DNA from: Denitrobaculum tricleocarpae
GTDB lineage: Bacteria; Pseudomonadota; Alphaproteobacteria; Kiloniellales; Kiloniellaceae
Direction of reading: 5' to 3'
DNA length: 64,000 bases
Assembly: GCF_007004665.1 (NCBI RefSeq)
Contig: NZ_ML660061.1
Location: 1-64,000, forward strand
Made by a program: the position numbers and the translations under genes. The notes beneath the pieces are model-generated. The model did not search any database. It was not told the origin of the DNA and was given only the letters and a program-made list of their open reading frames with translations. Positions within the stretch are counted from its first letter, which is position 1, and every line of letters begins with the position of its first letter. Shown here one piece after another: positions 16,272 through 24,167 of this stretch.

Positions 16272-17615
16272 TTAGGCCTGTTCCGCGACAAATTTCTCTA
16301 ACCAGTGGATATCATAGTCACCATTGATGAACTCGCTGTCGACGATCAGTTTCTGATGCAGCGGCACCGTGGTGTCGATTCCGTCGATGACAAACTCTTC
16401 CAGGGCACGGCGCAAGCGCATCAGACATTCGTTCCGGGTTTGACCATGAACCACGAGCTTTGCGATCAGGCTGTCATAGTGCGGCGGTACGCGGTATCCC
16501 GCGTAGATGCCTGAGTCGACCCTGACACCCAGGCCGCCGGGCGCATGATAATCGGTCAGTGTTCCCGGTGAAGGCATGAAGGTCTGCGGATTTTCCGCAT
16601 TGATCCTGCATTCGATGGCATGGCCGAAAAAGGTAACGTCCTCCTGGGTGAGGCTCATCGGCAGACCTGCCGCGATCCGGATCTGTTCGCGGACGATATC
16701 GACCCCGGTGATCGCCTCTGAAATGGGATGCTCGACCTGCAGACGGGTATTCATCTCGATGAAGTAGAATTCACCGTTCTCGTAGAGGAATTCGATGGTC
16801 CCCGCCGACTTGTAGCCGAGCTTCTTCATGGCGTCGGTCGAGCGCTTGCCGATCCAGGCACGGGCTTCTTCATTCAGGGCGGGGGAAGGTGCTTCTTCGA
16901 GCAGCTTCTGATGCCGGCGCTGCAGGGAGCAGTCCCGCTCGCCGAGGTGAATGACGTTGCCGTGGCCATCGGCCATGAGCTGGATTTCGATGTGCCGCGG
17001 CCGGCCAAGGTATTTTTCCATGTAGACCGCTTCGTTGCCGAACGCGGCCTTGGCCTCGGTCCTGGCCAGTTGAACCGCCTGGCGCAGTTCTTCATCGTTG
17101 TTGGCGACCTTCATGCCGCGGCCGCCACCGCCGGCCGCTGCCTTGATCAGGACCGGATAGCCGATCTTATTGGCGACGGGCAGAGCCTCTTCCGCGGTCA
17201 TGATCTCACCGTCGGAGCCCGGTACGACCGGGATCCCGAGGTTGTCGGCGGCCTGCTTGGCCGCGACTTTGTCGCCCATCAGGTTGATGTGTTCCGGCGT
17301 CGGGCCGATAAAGACGAAACCGTGTTCCTCGACCATCGCCGCGAAATCGGCGTTCTCGGAGAGGAAGCCGACGCCAGGGTGGATGGCATCCGCGCCCGTG
17401 ATGGTGGCTGCGGAGAGGATGGCCGCGACGTTCAGGTAGCTGTCCTTGCTGGCCGGCGGCCCGATACAGACGCTTTCGTCAGCCAGACGCACGTGCATGG
17501 CGTCGGAATCCGCGGTCGAGTGGACGGCGACGGTCTGAATGCCCATTTCACGGCAGGCACGATGGATGCGGAGCGCAATTTCACCGCGATTTGCGATAAG
17601 AACTTTCTCAAACAT
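16272..17615 (-). CDS. accC: Biotin carboxylase subunit of acetyl-CoA carboxylase
   Basis: This 447-residue ATP-grasp enzyme carboxylates the biotin on AccB, the first half-reaction of malonyl-CoA formation. It begins [20 protein letters not shown], contains the glycine-rich [15 protein letters not shown] loop near residue 165, [12 protein letters not shown], and the catalytic [14 protein letters not shown] stretch near residue 290. The length is standard for AccC. It lies 17 bases after accB in the same operon and should form the cytosolic complex with it; the carboxyltransferase subunits are not in this window. Confidence 0.97.
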   Translation of the reverse strand: MFEKVLIANRGEIALRIHRACREMGIQTVAVHSTADSDAMHVRLADESVCIGPPASKDSYLNVAAILSAATITGADAIHPGVGFLSENADFAAMVEEHGFVFIGPTPEHINLMGDKVAAKQAADNLGIPVVPGSDGEIMTAEEALPVANKIGYPVLIKAAAGGGGRGMKVANNDEELRQAVQLARTEAKAAFGNEAVYMEKYLGRPRHIEIQLMADGHGNVIHLGERDCSLQRRHQKLLEEAPSPALNEEARAWIGKRSTDAMKKLGYKSAGTIEFLYENGEFYFIEMNTRLQVEHPISEAITGVDIVREQIRIAAGLPMSLTQEDVTFFGHAIECRINAENPQTFMPSPGTLTDYHAPGGLGVRVDSGIYAGYRVPPHYDSLIAKLVVHGQTRNECLMRLRRALEEFVIDGIDTTVPLHQKLIVDSEFINGDYDIHWLEKFVAEQA

Positions 17616-17632
17616 GGGGCTTCCGCCCGTCT

Positions 17633-18079
17633 CTATTCGATAGTCAGCAGTGGCTCGCCGAATTCTACCGGCTGACCGTCGCTGACCATGATGTTTGTTA
17701 CCTTGCCGGAGCGAGGCGATTTGAGCTCGTTCATCACCTTCATAGCTTCGATGATCAGGAGAGTCTGACCTTCCGTGACCATGTCTCCGACCTTGATGAA
17801 GGCCGGTGCCGAGGGCTCGGGCGCCATGTATGCCGTGCCCACCATCGGTGAGTTGACGGCACCCGCCAGCGGCTGGTCAGCGGCAACAGCTGCGGGGGCA
17901 GACTCCGCTGCCGCAACCGCCGCCGGTGCAGGTGCGGCGACAACTGACTGTGCGACTGCGCCCTTGCTGACACGAAGGCGATGGCCCTGCGATTCGTATT
18001 CAATTTCGCTGAGGCCGGTTTCGTCGAGCAAACCCGCGAGAGAGCGGATTATTTCTTCATTGATTTCGAATTTCGACAT
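17633..18079 (-). CDS. accB: Biotin carboxyl carrier protein of acetyl-CoA carboxylase
   Basis: This 148-residue carrier protein has an N-terminal helical region, a flexible Ala/Pro-rich linker (residues about 45-75) and a C-terminal biotinyl domain with EAMKVMNEL, whose lysine takes the biotin. Its ATG shares one base with the stop of aroQ (TAATG), so translation is likely coupled. It is followed closely by accC. Confidence 0.96.
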   Translation of the reverse strand: MSKFEINEEIIRSLAGLLDETGLSEIEYESQGHRLRVSKGAVAQSVVAAPAPAAVAAAESAPAAVAADQPLAGAVNSPMVGTAYMAPEPSAPAFIKVGDMVTEGQTLLIIEAMKVMNELKSPRSGKVTNIMVSDGQPVEFGEPLLTIE

Positions 18080-18537
18080 TATGCTTCTTGCTGTTTGATA
18101 AGTTGCTGCGCCATCGCGTCCAGGGCCATCAGGTAACCCTGAGCGCCGAAGCCACAGATGACACCCAGAGCGACTTTTGAGACGTAAGAGAGGTTTCGAA
18201 ACGCCTCACGCTGATGAATGTTCGAAAGATGCACCTCGATGATCGGCAGATCGACGGCCTTGAGGGCATCCATGATCGCGATGGAAGTATGTGTGTAAGC
18301 CGCAGGATTAATGATCAGGCCGTTTTGGTCGTTGCGCGCTTCCTGAATCCAGTCGATCAGGCTGCTTTCACTGTTGGATTGACGGAAATCCGCCACAAGA
18401 CCTAATGCCGCCGCACGCTTCCGGCAACTTTCCTCGATATCGTTCAAGGTTGTGTGCCCGTATATCTGCGGTTCGCGGAGGCCCAACATATTCAGGTTGG
18501 GGCCATTGAGAATCAGGACTTTCGGCGCGCTGGCCAC
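18079..18537 (-). CDS. aroQ: 3-dehydroquinate dehydratase, type II
   Basis: This 152-residue enzyme dehydrates 3-dehydroquinate in the shikimate pathway. It begins [17 protein letters not shown], the active-site signature, with the catalytic Tyr in PQIYG. FRQSNSE and [12 protein letters not shown] follow, then [14 protein letters not shown] near residue 100. The length is standard for the type II class. It is the first gene of a tight operon with accB and accC, an arrangement seen in other alphaproteobacteria. A 225-base gap to the upstream dsbA-like gene holds an 8-bp hairpin, GGTCTCCC (18660-18667) with GGGAGACC (18686-18693), of unknown use. Confidence 0.96.
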   Translation of the reverse strand: MASAPKVLILNGPNLNMLGLREPQIYGHTTLNDIEESCRKRAAALGLVADFRQSNSESSLIDWIQEARNDQNGLIINPAAYTHTSIAIMDALKAVDLPIIEVHLSNIHQREAFRNLSYVSKVALGVICGFGAQGYLMALDAMAQQLIKQQEA

Positions 18538-18762
18538 TTATGACTCCTGGAAGACTTGGATTTCCAAGCGTTAGCACAGGGCGCCGTGAGCGCGCAATGC
18601 GGGGTTCACCTTAAACTGCGCTTTTGCGGCAATTTCTGAGTTCGGCCCTATGATGCGGTGGTCTCCCAGAGTTCTTTTGCTCCCCGGGAGACCCGATCAA
18701 GCGCCTTGGAGTCAAGGACCGAAACCGGTGTTGTTTTCCCAACCCCTCGCGGCGAGCCGGCT

Positions 18763-19557
18763 TCAGCTGGCGTTGGCTCGGGCTTCGGCAATCAGGCGCT
18801 CCATCTCCTCGAGATTGACCGCGCCCGGCACAAGTGTTCCGCCAATTACGAAGGCCGGCGTGCCGCGGATCGAGAGCTCTTCGGCAAGCGCGTAATTGTT
18901 CCGCAACGCAGCATTGATCTCTTCAGATTTCATGTCGCGTTCCATCAGGTCGGCATCAACACCGACCTCTTCCGCAATTCTGCGAAGATGAGCCGCACTC
19001 ATATCGCCCGGTTCGCGCATCAGCGCGAAGTGGAAGGCTTCATACTTTCCCTGCTTTTCAGCCGCGAGGGCGGCTTTCGCGCCTTCAACCGATTCCGGGC
19101 CCAGAATTGGAAACTCCTTGAAGACGACGCGGACGTTGCCGTCCGCTTTCATGGCTGTCTCCAGGGTATCGGCGGATCGGCGGCAATAGGGGCAGCGGTA
19201 ATCGAAGAATTCGACCACCACGACATCGCCATCCGGATTTCCGGCGACCGGTGACGCGGGATCGTTTTCCAGCCTCTCCTTGTTGTCTGAAACGGCTGAG
19301 AGGCGGCGCTGCTCTTCGGCTTCGGTTCGGCGCTGTTCGTAGAGCGTCAAAGCCTCGACCAGCACTTCCGGATTGCGCAACAGATAGTCGCGGACGATCT
19401 TTTCGATGTTTTCGACCTCGGCACTTGGTGCCGCAGCGGTCGATTGATCCTGCGCCTTTACCGGAAATGCGTAAAGCATTATCCCGATCATGAGCAGCGA
19501 CAGATGGAGGCCGATTGCCGATGGTCGGCGGACGGCCCGTGTGGATTCTAAAAACAC
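18763..19557 (-). CDS. DsbA-like periplasmic thiol:disulfide oxidoreductase (ScsC/Com1-like)
   Basis: This 264-residue exported protein has a signal peptide (hydrophobic residues 18-33, VKAQ), then a charged helical region at residues 45-100 with YLLRNPEVLVEAL. The DsbA-like thioredoxin fold follows, with CPYC at 122-125 and the cis-Pro loop RGTPAFVIGG. The N-terminal helical extension before the thioredoxin fold is a feature of ScsC/Com1-type proteins that oligomerise and can act as isomerases; that role is inference. It lies 89 bases after the M48 protease gene on the same strand, which suggests an envelope quality-control pair. Confidence 0.88.
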   Translation of the reverse strand: MFLESTRAVRRPSAIGLHLSLLMIGIMLYAFPVKAQDQSTAAAPSAEVENIEKIVRDYLLRNPEVLVEALTLYEQRRTEAEEQRRLSAVSDNKERLENDPASPVAGNPDGDVVVVEFFDYRCPYCRRSADTLETAMKADGNVRVVFKEFPILGPESVEGAKAALAAEKQGKYEAFHFALMREPGDMSAAHLRRIAEEVGVDADLMERDMKSEEINAALRNNYALAEELSIRGTPAFVIGGTLVPGAVNLEEMERLIAEARANAS

Positions 19558-19646
19558 GTCAGGAACTCTCCCGGTTTATCTCAGTGTCGCACTCGTATTC
19601 TCAGTCGCTGTGGTGCATGGCTGGCACTGCTGTGTCGCCCAGACCA

Positions 19647-21005
19647 TCAACGGTCTTGCTTTTCAACCAGTCTCTCAGCCAAGCCTTCAATGTCCTGGGC
19701 CCGGAGGGAGCTGGGCGTATCTTTGGGCAGAATTTTCACCGCGCGGCGGGCATGCTGCAGGGACTCGCGTGCCCGACCGCGTGCCAGTGCGGCTTCGGAT
19801 AGCGCCAGGGCCGTCATTCCCGTGTCACCGCTGCGGCCATAAGCAATGGCCGATAGGCGCCAGGCCGAGGAATTGTTCGGTTCGCTGCGCAAGGTGAAGG
19901 TCAGGTTTTCGAGCGCCCTCTGATCCAGTTCCGGTGTGTTCGCTTCGATCTGAGCCTGGGCCAGTGCGAAACGAAGTTGCGGCGAGTCAGGCAACAGATC
20001 CGCGGCCATTTGAAAGGCCGGTATGGCTTCGGCACCGCGGGCATTCTCGTAGAGCATCTGCCCTTTGAGTTCATGAAAATAGGGATCGTCAGGGTTTTCG
20101 TCGATCAAGCCGTTGATCAGGGGCAGCGCGATGTCCAGTTCCGCCTCGCGGTAATGGGCAATGGAGCGCGCGTAGCGGCTTTCGAGTGAATTGTCGTCTT
20201 CCGGGTATGACTGAAAGACCCGTGAAATCGGCCAGAGGAAGCCGATCAGCTTGGCCCTTACGCGTTCATGAAGCCGCACGAGTTCTTCCGGCGGCGGGCT
20301 ATCCTTGTAGGGTGATGCGGCGACGGCGTTTTCCAGGAAACTGATCCGTTCCTGGGTCAAGGGGTGCGTGCGCAGGTAGGGATCCTGGCTGGTCGCCAAC
20401 AGGACTTCCTGACCGCGCAGGACGCCCATGAAGTCGAGCAGGCCCTGTGGAGAGAGCTTTGTCGCTTCGAGCAGGCGGATGCCGGCCTGGTCCGCCGCTG
20501 ATTCCTGGCTGCGGCTGTACCCCAGAAAGCCCTTGAGTGCGACGTCCTGTCCGCCGCTGATGATGGCCGAGGCCGCCTCTCCACGACCGGTGGCCAACGC
20601 CGCGCCGATACCCAGAAGGTAACTGGCGATGATCGTGGATTGCGCGTTCTCGATGCTTTGGCCGCGGATTGCAACATGCCCGCCCGCCATATGGCCGGTT
20701 TCATGGGCGATCACGCCGATTGCCGCCAGCGGGCTCTCGGCCTTGATCAGGAGGCCGGTGTTTATGAACATCCTGTTGCCGGTGGTGACAAAGGCATTGA
20801 GCGAGTCGTCGTTGACCAGGAAGATCCGAACCGACTGGGGGCTAAGGCCCGCCGCTTGGAATAGTGGCGTCGCGTAGATTCGAATGGTAGTTTCGATTTC
20901 CGCGTCGCGCACCAGTCTCAAGCCCTGGGCGGACAGCGGCGCCGGCGCCAGAAAGGCGAGGACAACCGCGAGAGCCGCGAAGGTGGAGAAGATACGTTTG
21001 ATCAC
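19647..21005 (-). CDS. Periplasmic M48-family metalloprotease with TPR domain (BepA-like)
   Basis: This 452-residue protein starts with a signal peptide (residues 1-26, ending LSAQG). The M48 catalytic motif HETGH is at residues 101-105, with a downstream ESAADQAG glutamate as the likely third zinc ligand. The second half is helical, with TPR-like repeats (ELKGQMLYENARGAEAIPAF, then QLRFALAQAQIEANTPEL). The layout equals BepA/YfgC, an outer-membrane assembly protease and chaperone. It sits upstream of a DsbA-like gene, and BepA works on disulfide-containing outer-membrane proteins in E. coli, so a functional link is plausible. Confidence 0.9.
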   Translation of the reverse strand: MIKRIFSTFAALAVVLAFLAPAPLSAQGLRLVRDAEIETTIRIYATPLFQAAGLSPQSVRIFLVNDDSLNAFVTTGNRMFINTGLLIKAESPLAAIGVIAHETGHMAGGHVAIRGQSIENAQSTIIASYLLGIGAALATGRGEAASAIISGGQDVALKGFLGYSRSQESAADQAGIRLLEATKLSPQGLLDFMGVLRGQEVLLATSQDPYLRTHPLTQERISFLENAVAASPYKDSPPPEELVRLHERVRAKLIGFLWPISRVFQSYPEDDNSLESRYARSIAHYREAELDIALPLINGLIDENPDDPYFHELKGQMLYENARGAEAIPAFQMAADLLPDSPQLRFALAQAQIEANTPELDQRALENLTFTLRSEPNNSSAWRLSAIAYGRSGDTGMTALALSEAALARGRARESLQHARRAVKILPKDTPSSLRAQDIEGLAERLVEKQDR

Positions 21006-21186
21006 AAGTCAAGTCTCGACATCAAAAGATAAACCTAAGGTCGGTATTCGTGCGATTCAACGAGGCGCTCCACAAGATCCCAACTTAGACCCACAGATTA
21101 ATCAGGTTACCGTGAATATAGTTTCAGCAAACGCCACCATCGGCAAGGCGCAAGGACTCTTCTCAAGCGTACGCACCTCCCTGAAC

Positions 21187-22791
21187 ATGGTTAAATCCCT
21201 GCGTTTTAGTGCGGGAAGACGCATTTTATTGGCTGGCAGCGCCATGTTGTTGGTCGCCGCTTGCGAGAGTAACCCGGAACCCGGGGGTGTGTTTGCCCCC
21301 GTCGATGGTTTTGCGGGTCTGATTGCGGGCGATGAACCGCGTGCCGTGGTCGTCGGGCGCGATGTGCTTGGCAATGGCGGCACCGTCGCCGATGCCGCCG
21401 TCGCAATGTATTTCACGATGGCCGTCACTATGCCCTCGCGCGCCGGGATCGGCGGTGGCGGTGTTTGTGTCTATTTCGATGCCCCCAACCTCTCCAGTGA
21501 AGTCTTCGAATTCCTGCCCCGGCAGAGTGCCTCGGGAGGCATGGTTCCGGGAAATGTGCGGGGGATGGCTGCCTTGCACGCGCGGTACGGGACTTTGCGC
21601 TGGGCTCAGATGCTGTCTCCCGCCGAGGGATATGCGCGCTTCGGCCATGCGGTGAGCCGCGCCTTTGCCCGGGACCTGGCTGTCGCAGGACAGGCTCTGC
21701 AGCAAGTTCCCGACCTCAGACGCCGCTTCGAAATGCCAGATGGAGCTTTGGCCCGTGAGGGAAACACCATTGCACAGACTGAACTTTCGGCGGTTCTTGC
21801 CGGGGTGCGGCAACGCGGCGCTGCTTATTTTTACGGCGGCGACTTCGCCAACCGGCTCGCAGAGGCATCCACCCGTGCAGGGCTTCCGCTGACGGTCGAA
21901 GATATCAGAAGCAGTCTGCCGAGCATCCGTCCGGCTGCGAGCTTTCCGGTGAATTCCGATGTCGCCTACTTTTCGACGCCGCCAGCCGCGGGCGGCATTG
22001 TAGCCGCCCAGATCTGGCAGATGCTAACGGCCGCCGAGGACTACGAGGATGCGAGCGAAGAACAGCGTTCGCACCTTTTCGCCGAAGCCTCGATGCGGGC
22101 TTTTTCGCAGCGCACCGGCTGGATAATGCCCGATGGCCGTTCCAAAGAGGATCTGGAAACGCTGTTGAGCGAGGCGCGGGCAGAGACGGTCATGGCAAAT
22201 TTCAATTCCGGCCGCCACACTCCGGCAGATCAGCTTTCTCCAGTGCCGGGAACAGCGCCCGGTGACCCGGGCGCGGCGGGGTTTGTGATCGGTGATGCCT
22301 ACGGCAATGGTGTTTCCTGCAGCTTCACCATGAACGGGCTCTTCGGGTCCGGCAGGGTCGCACCGGGCACGGGCGTGCTGCTTCCGGCGCCGCGGCGCGC
22401 GCTCTCCGATGGAGGCGACACTTTGAGTGCCGTGATTGTCGCCAACACCAATACGGGTGTGCTGCGCTTCCTGGGCTCTTCAAGCGGCGGCGCGGCGGCT
22501 TCGACCTCTCTGGTGCGGCTGATGCTGGATAGTTTGGCTACGGACAAGGGGTTGTCCGCCTCCATGGCGGAGCCCCGTGTGCATCACGGCGGTGCGCCTG
22601 ACATCACCTTCTATGAAGAAGGAAGCGGTGCCGTCGCAGACCTCGAGGCTAAAGGTCATGTGACACAGATCGTGCCGCAGATCGGTCAGGCAAACGCCAT
22701 TTACTGTCCCAGGGGGATCGTGCAATCGCCTGCCGCATGCGAGGTCCAGGCCGATCCCCGCGGGCACGGTTTGTCCAGCCTTGTGCAATAA
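21187..22791 (+). CDS. Gamma-glutamyltransferase-like lipoprotein, apparent pseudoenzyme
   Basis: This 534-residue protein begins with a lipoprotein signal whose Cys26 is preceded by LLVAA. The GGT fold follows: GNGGTVADAAVAMYFTMAV, a glycine-rich GIGGGGVC, LPRQSASGGMVPGNVRGM and SPAEGYARFG in the large-subunit part. The second half has GNGVSCSFTMNGLFGSGRVAPGTG. In true GGT the small subunit starts with the nucleophilic threonine of a TTH motif about ten residues before that; here the place reads GAAGF, with no threonine, so self-cleavage is not expected. The start at 21187 is chosen because the signal follows directly; its ribosome site is weak. A binding or structural role is possible. Confidence 0.8.
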   Translation: MVKSLRFSAGRRILLAGSAMLLVAACESNPEPGGVFAPVDGFAGLIAGDEPRAVVVGRDVLGNGGTVADAAVAMYFTMAVTMPSRAGIGGGGVCVYFDAPNLSSEVFEFLPRQSASGGMVPGNVRGMAALHARYGTLRWAQMLSPAEGYARFGHAVSRAFARDLAVAGQALQQVPDLRRRFEMPDGALAREGNTIAQTELSAVLAGVRQRGAAYFYGGDFANRLAEASTRAGLPLTVEDIRSSLPSIRPAASFPVNSDVAYFSTPPAAGGIVAAQIWQMLTAAEDYEDASEEQRSHLFAEASMRAFSQRTGWIMPDGRSKEDLETLLSEARAETVMANFNSGRHTPADQLSPVPGTAPGDPGAAGFVIGDAYGNGVSCSFTMNGLFGSGRVAPGTGVLLPAPRRALSDGGDTLSAVIVANTNTGVLRFLGSSSGGAAASTSLVRLMLDSLATDKGLSASMAEPRVHHGGAPDITFYEEGSGAVADLEAKGHVTQIVPQIGQANAIYCPRGIVQSPAACEVQADPRGHGLSSLVQ

Positions 22792-22852
22792 ACAAGCCCG
22801 ACCTCCAATTGGGTAGGGAATCGAGCTTCAGAGCGAAGGGTGTGAGGGAAAG

Positions 22853-23998
22853 ATGGTGTTGAAGGTGGCCTCCCGCGGGCGTGCGGTCTCGCCCTTCATC
22901 GTGATGGACGTCATGCGGGCTGCGGCCCAGCGCGAAGCGGAAGGGGCGGAGGTTCTGCACCTGGAGGTCGGGCAGCCCGGGACACCGGCACCGGAAAAGG
23001 TGATCGATGCGGCTAAAAACGCCCTGGACAGAGACCTGATCGGCTACACCGATGCCAGGGGCACCGCGAGCCTGCGGGCGCGCATCGCCCGCCACTACCA
23101 GGATCAATATGGCCTTCCGGTCGATCCGGAGCGGGTCATGGTGACCACGGGTTCCTCGGGCGGGTTTCTTCTGAGTTTTCTCTCCGCGTTCGACCCGGGC
23201 GACCGCGTGGCTCTCGCGGCCCCTGGATATCCCGCCTACCGCAACATTCTCCAAGCCCTCGGCGTGGAGCCGGTGCTTCTGACCAGCACTTTGGAACACC
23301 GCTTTCAGCCGACAGTCGGTCTGCTCGAACGCGCCGGGCAATTGGACGGTTTGATTGTAGCCAGCCCTTCAAATCCTGCGGGTACCATGCTGGATGACGG
23401 GGAACTGGCTGCCCTCGCGGGCTATTGCACGGCAAATGATATCCGATTGATCTCGGATGAGATCTATCACGGCATCAGCTACGGCCATCGGGCGGTTTCC
23501 GCGCTCGCGCACAGCCCCGATGCCATCATCATCAACAGTTTCTCGAAGTATTTCTCCATGACCGGCTGGCGGCTGGGCTGGATGGTGGTGCCTGAAGATC
23601 TGCTTCGGCCTGCGGAGTGTCTGGCGCAGAACCTCTTCATCTCGGCTCCGGCCTTGTCTCAAACCGCGGGCGAAGCGGCCTTTGATTGCGGCGATGTTCT
23701 CGACGGTTATGTGGCAACCTACGCGCGGAACCGTCGGCTTCTACTTGAGGAACTGCCCAAAGCCGGTTTCTCAACCATGGCCCCTGCCGACGGTGCTTTT
23801 TACATCTACGCGGATATCTCGGATTTGACCGATGATAGTGAAGCCTATTGCCGCCGTATGCTGGCCGAGACCGGGATTGCGGCGACGCCCGGCGTCGACT
23901 TCGACCCGGCACGGGGACATCACTTCCTCCGGTTTTCTTTTGCCGGGCCGGAAGCCGACATTGCCGAAGCAGCCAAGCGGCTGCAGGCCTGGGTTTAA
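22853..23998 (+). CDS. Class I/II pyridoxal-phosphate aminotransferase
   Basis: This 381-residue fold-type I aminotransferase has the family landmarks: LHLEVGQPGTPAP near residue 35, YTDARGTASLRARIA, TTGSSGGFLLSFLSAF, ASPSNPAGTML, ISDEIYHGISYG and the Schiff-base lysine Lys232 in SFSKYFSMTGWRLGW. Members act on aromatic, aspartate or other amino acids and the exact substrate cannot be chosen. It lies 61 bases after the GGT-like gene on the same strand and may share its transcript. It ends before a bidirectional terminator that also serves rne. Confidence 0.9.
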   Translation: MVLKVASRGRAVSPFIVMDVMRAAAQREAEGAEVLHLEVGQPGTPAPEKVIDAAKNALDRDLIGYTDARGTASLRARIARHYQDQYGLPVDPERVMVTTGSSGGFLLSFLSAFDPGDRVALAAPGYPAYRNILQALGVEPVLLTSTLEHRFQPTVGLLERAGQLDGLIVASPSNPAGTMLDDGELAALAGYCTANDIRLISDEIYHGISYGHRAVSALAHSPDAIIINSFSKYFSMTGWRLGWMVVPEDLLRPAECLAQNLFISAPALSQTAGEAAFDCGDVLDGYVATYARNRRLLLEELPKAGFSTMAPADGAFYIYADISDLTDDSEAYCRRMLAETGIAATPGVDFDPARGHHFLRFSFAGPEADIAEAAKRLQAWV

Positions 23999-24040
23999 CG
24001 GCTGCCCGCCGCCCAGCGACGGGTCGCTATCCATAAAAAG

Positions 24041-24078
24041 AAGCTCCGCTTCGGGTTTCTCGACCCAAAGCGGAGCTT
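24041..24078. terminator. Bidirectional Rho-independent terminator between aminotransferase and rne
   Basis: AAGCTCCGCTT (24041-24051) pairs with AAGCGGAGCTT (24068-24078). The stem is extended by GGGT against ACCC around a short loop. On the minus strand CTTTTT follows the stem, as expected for the end of rne. On the plus strand the tail is weaker (CATTCTCTTC). Confidence 0.85.
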
Positions 24079-24167
24079 CATTCTCTTCACCCGCAGATCT
24101 TGAAGAGGTAATCGCGGGTCACTTGTGCGTCAAACTACCAAGCAGCATTCAGGTCCGGACTGCGTCG

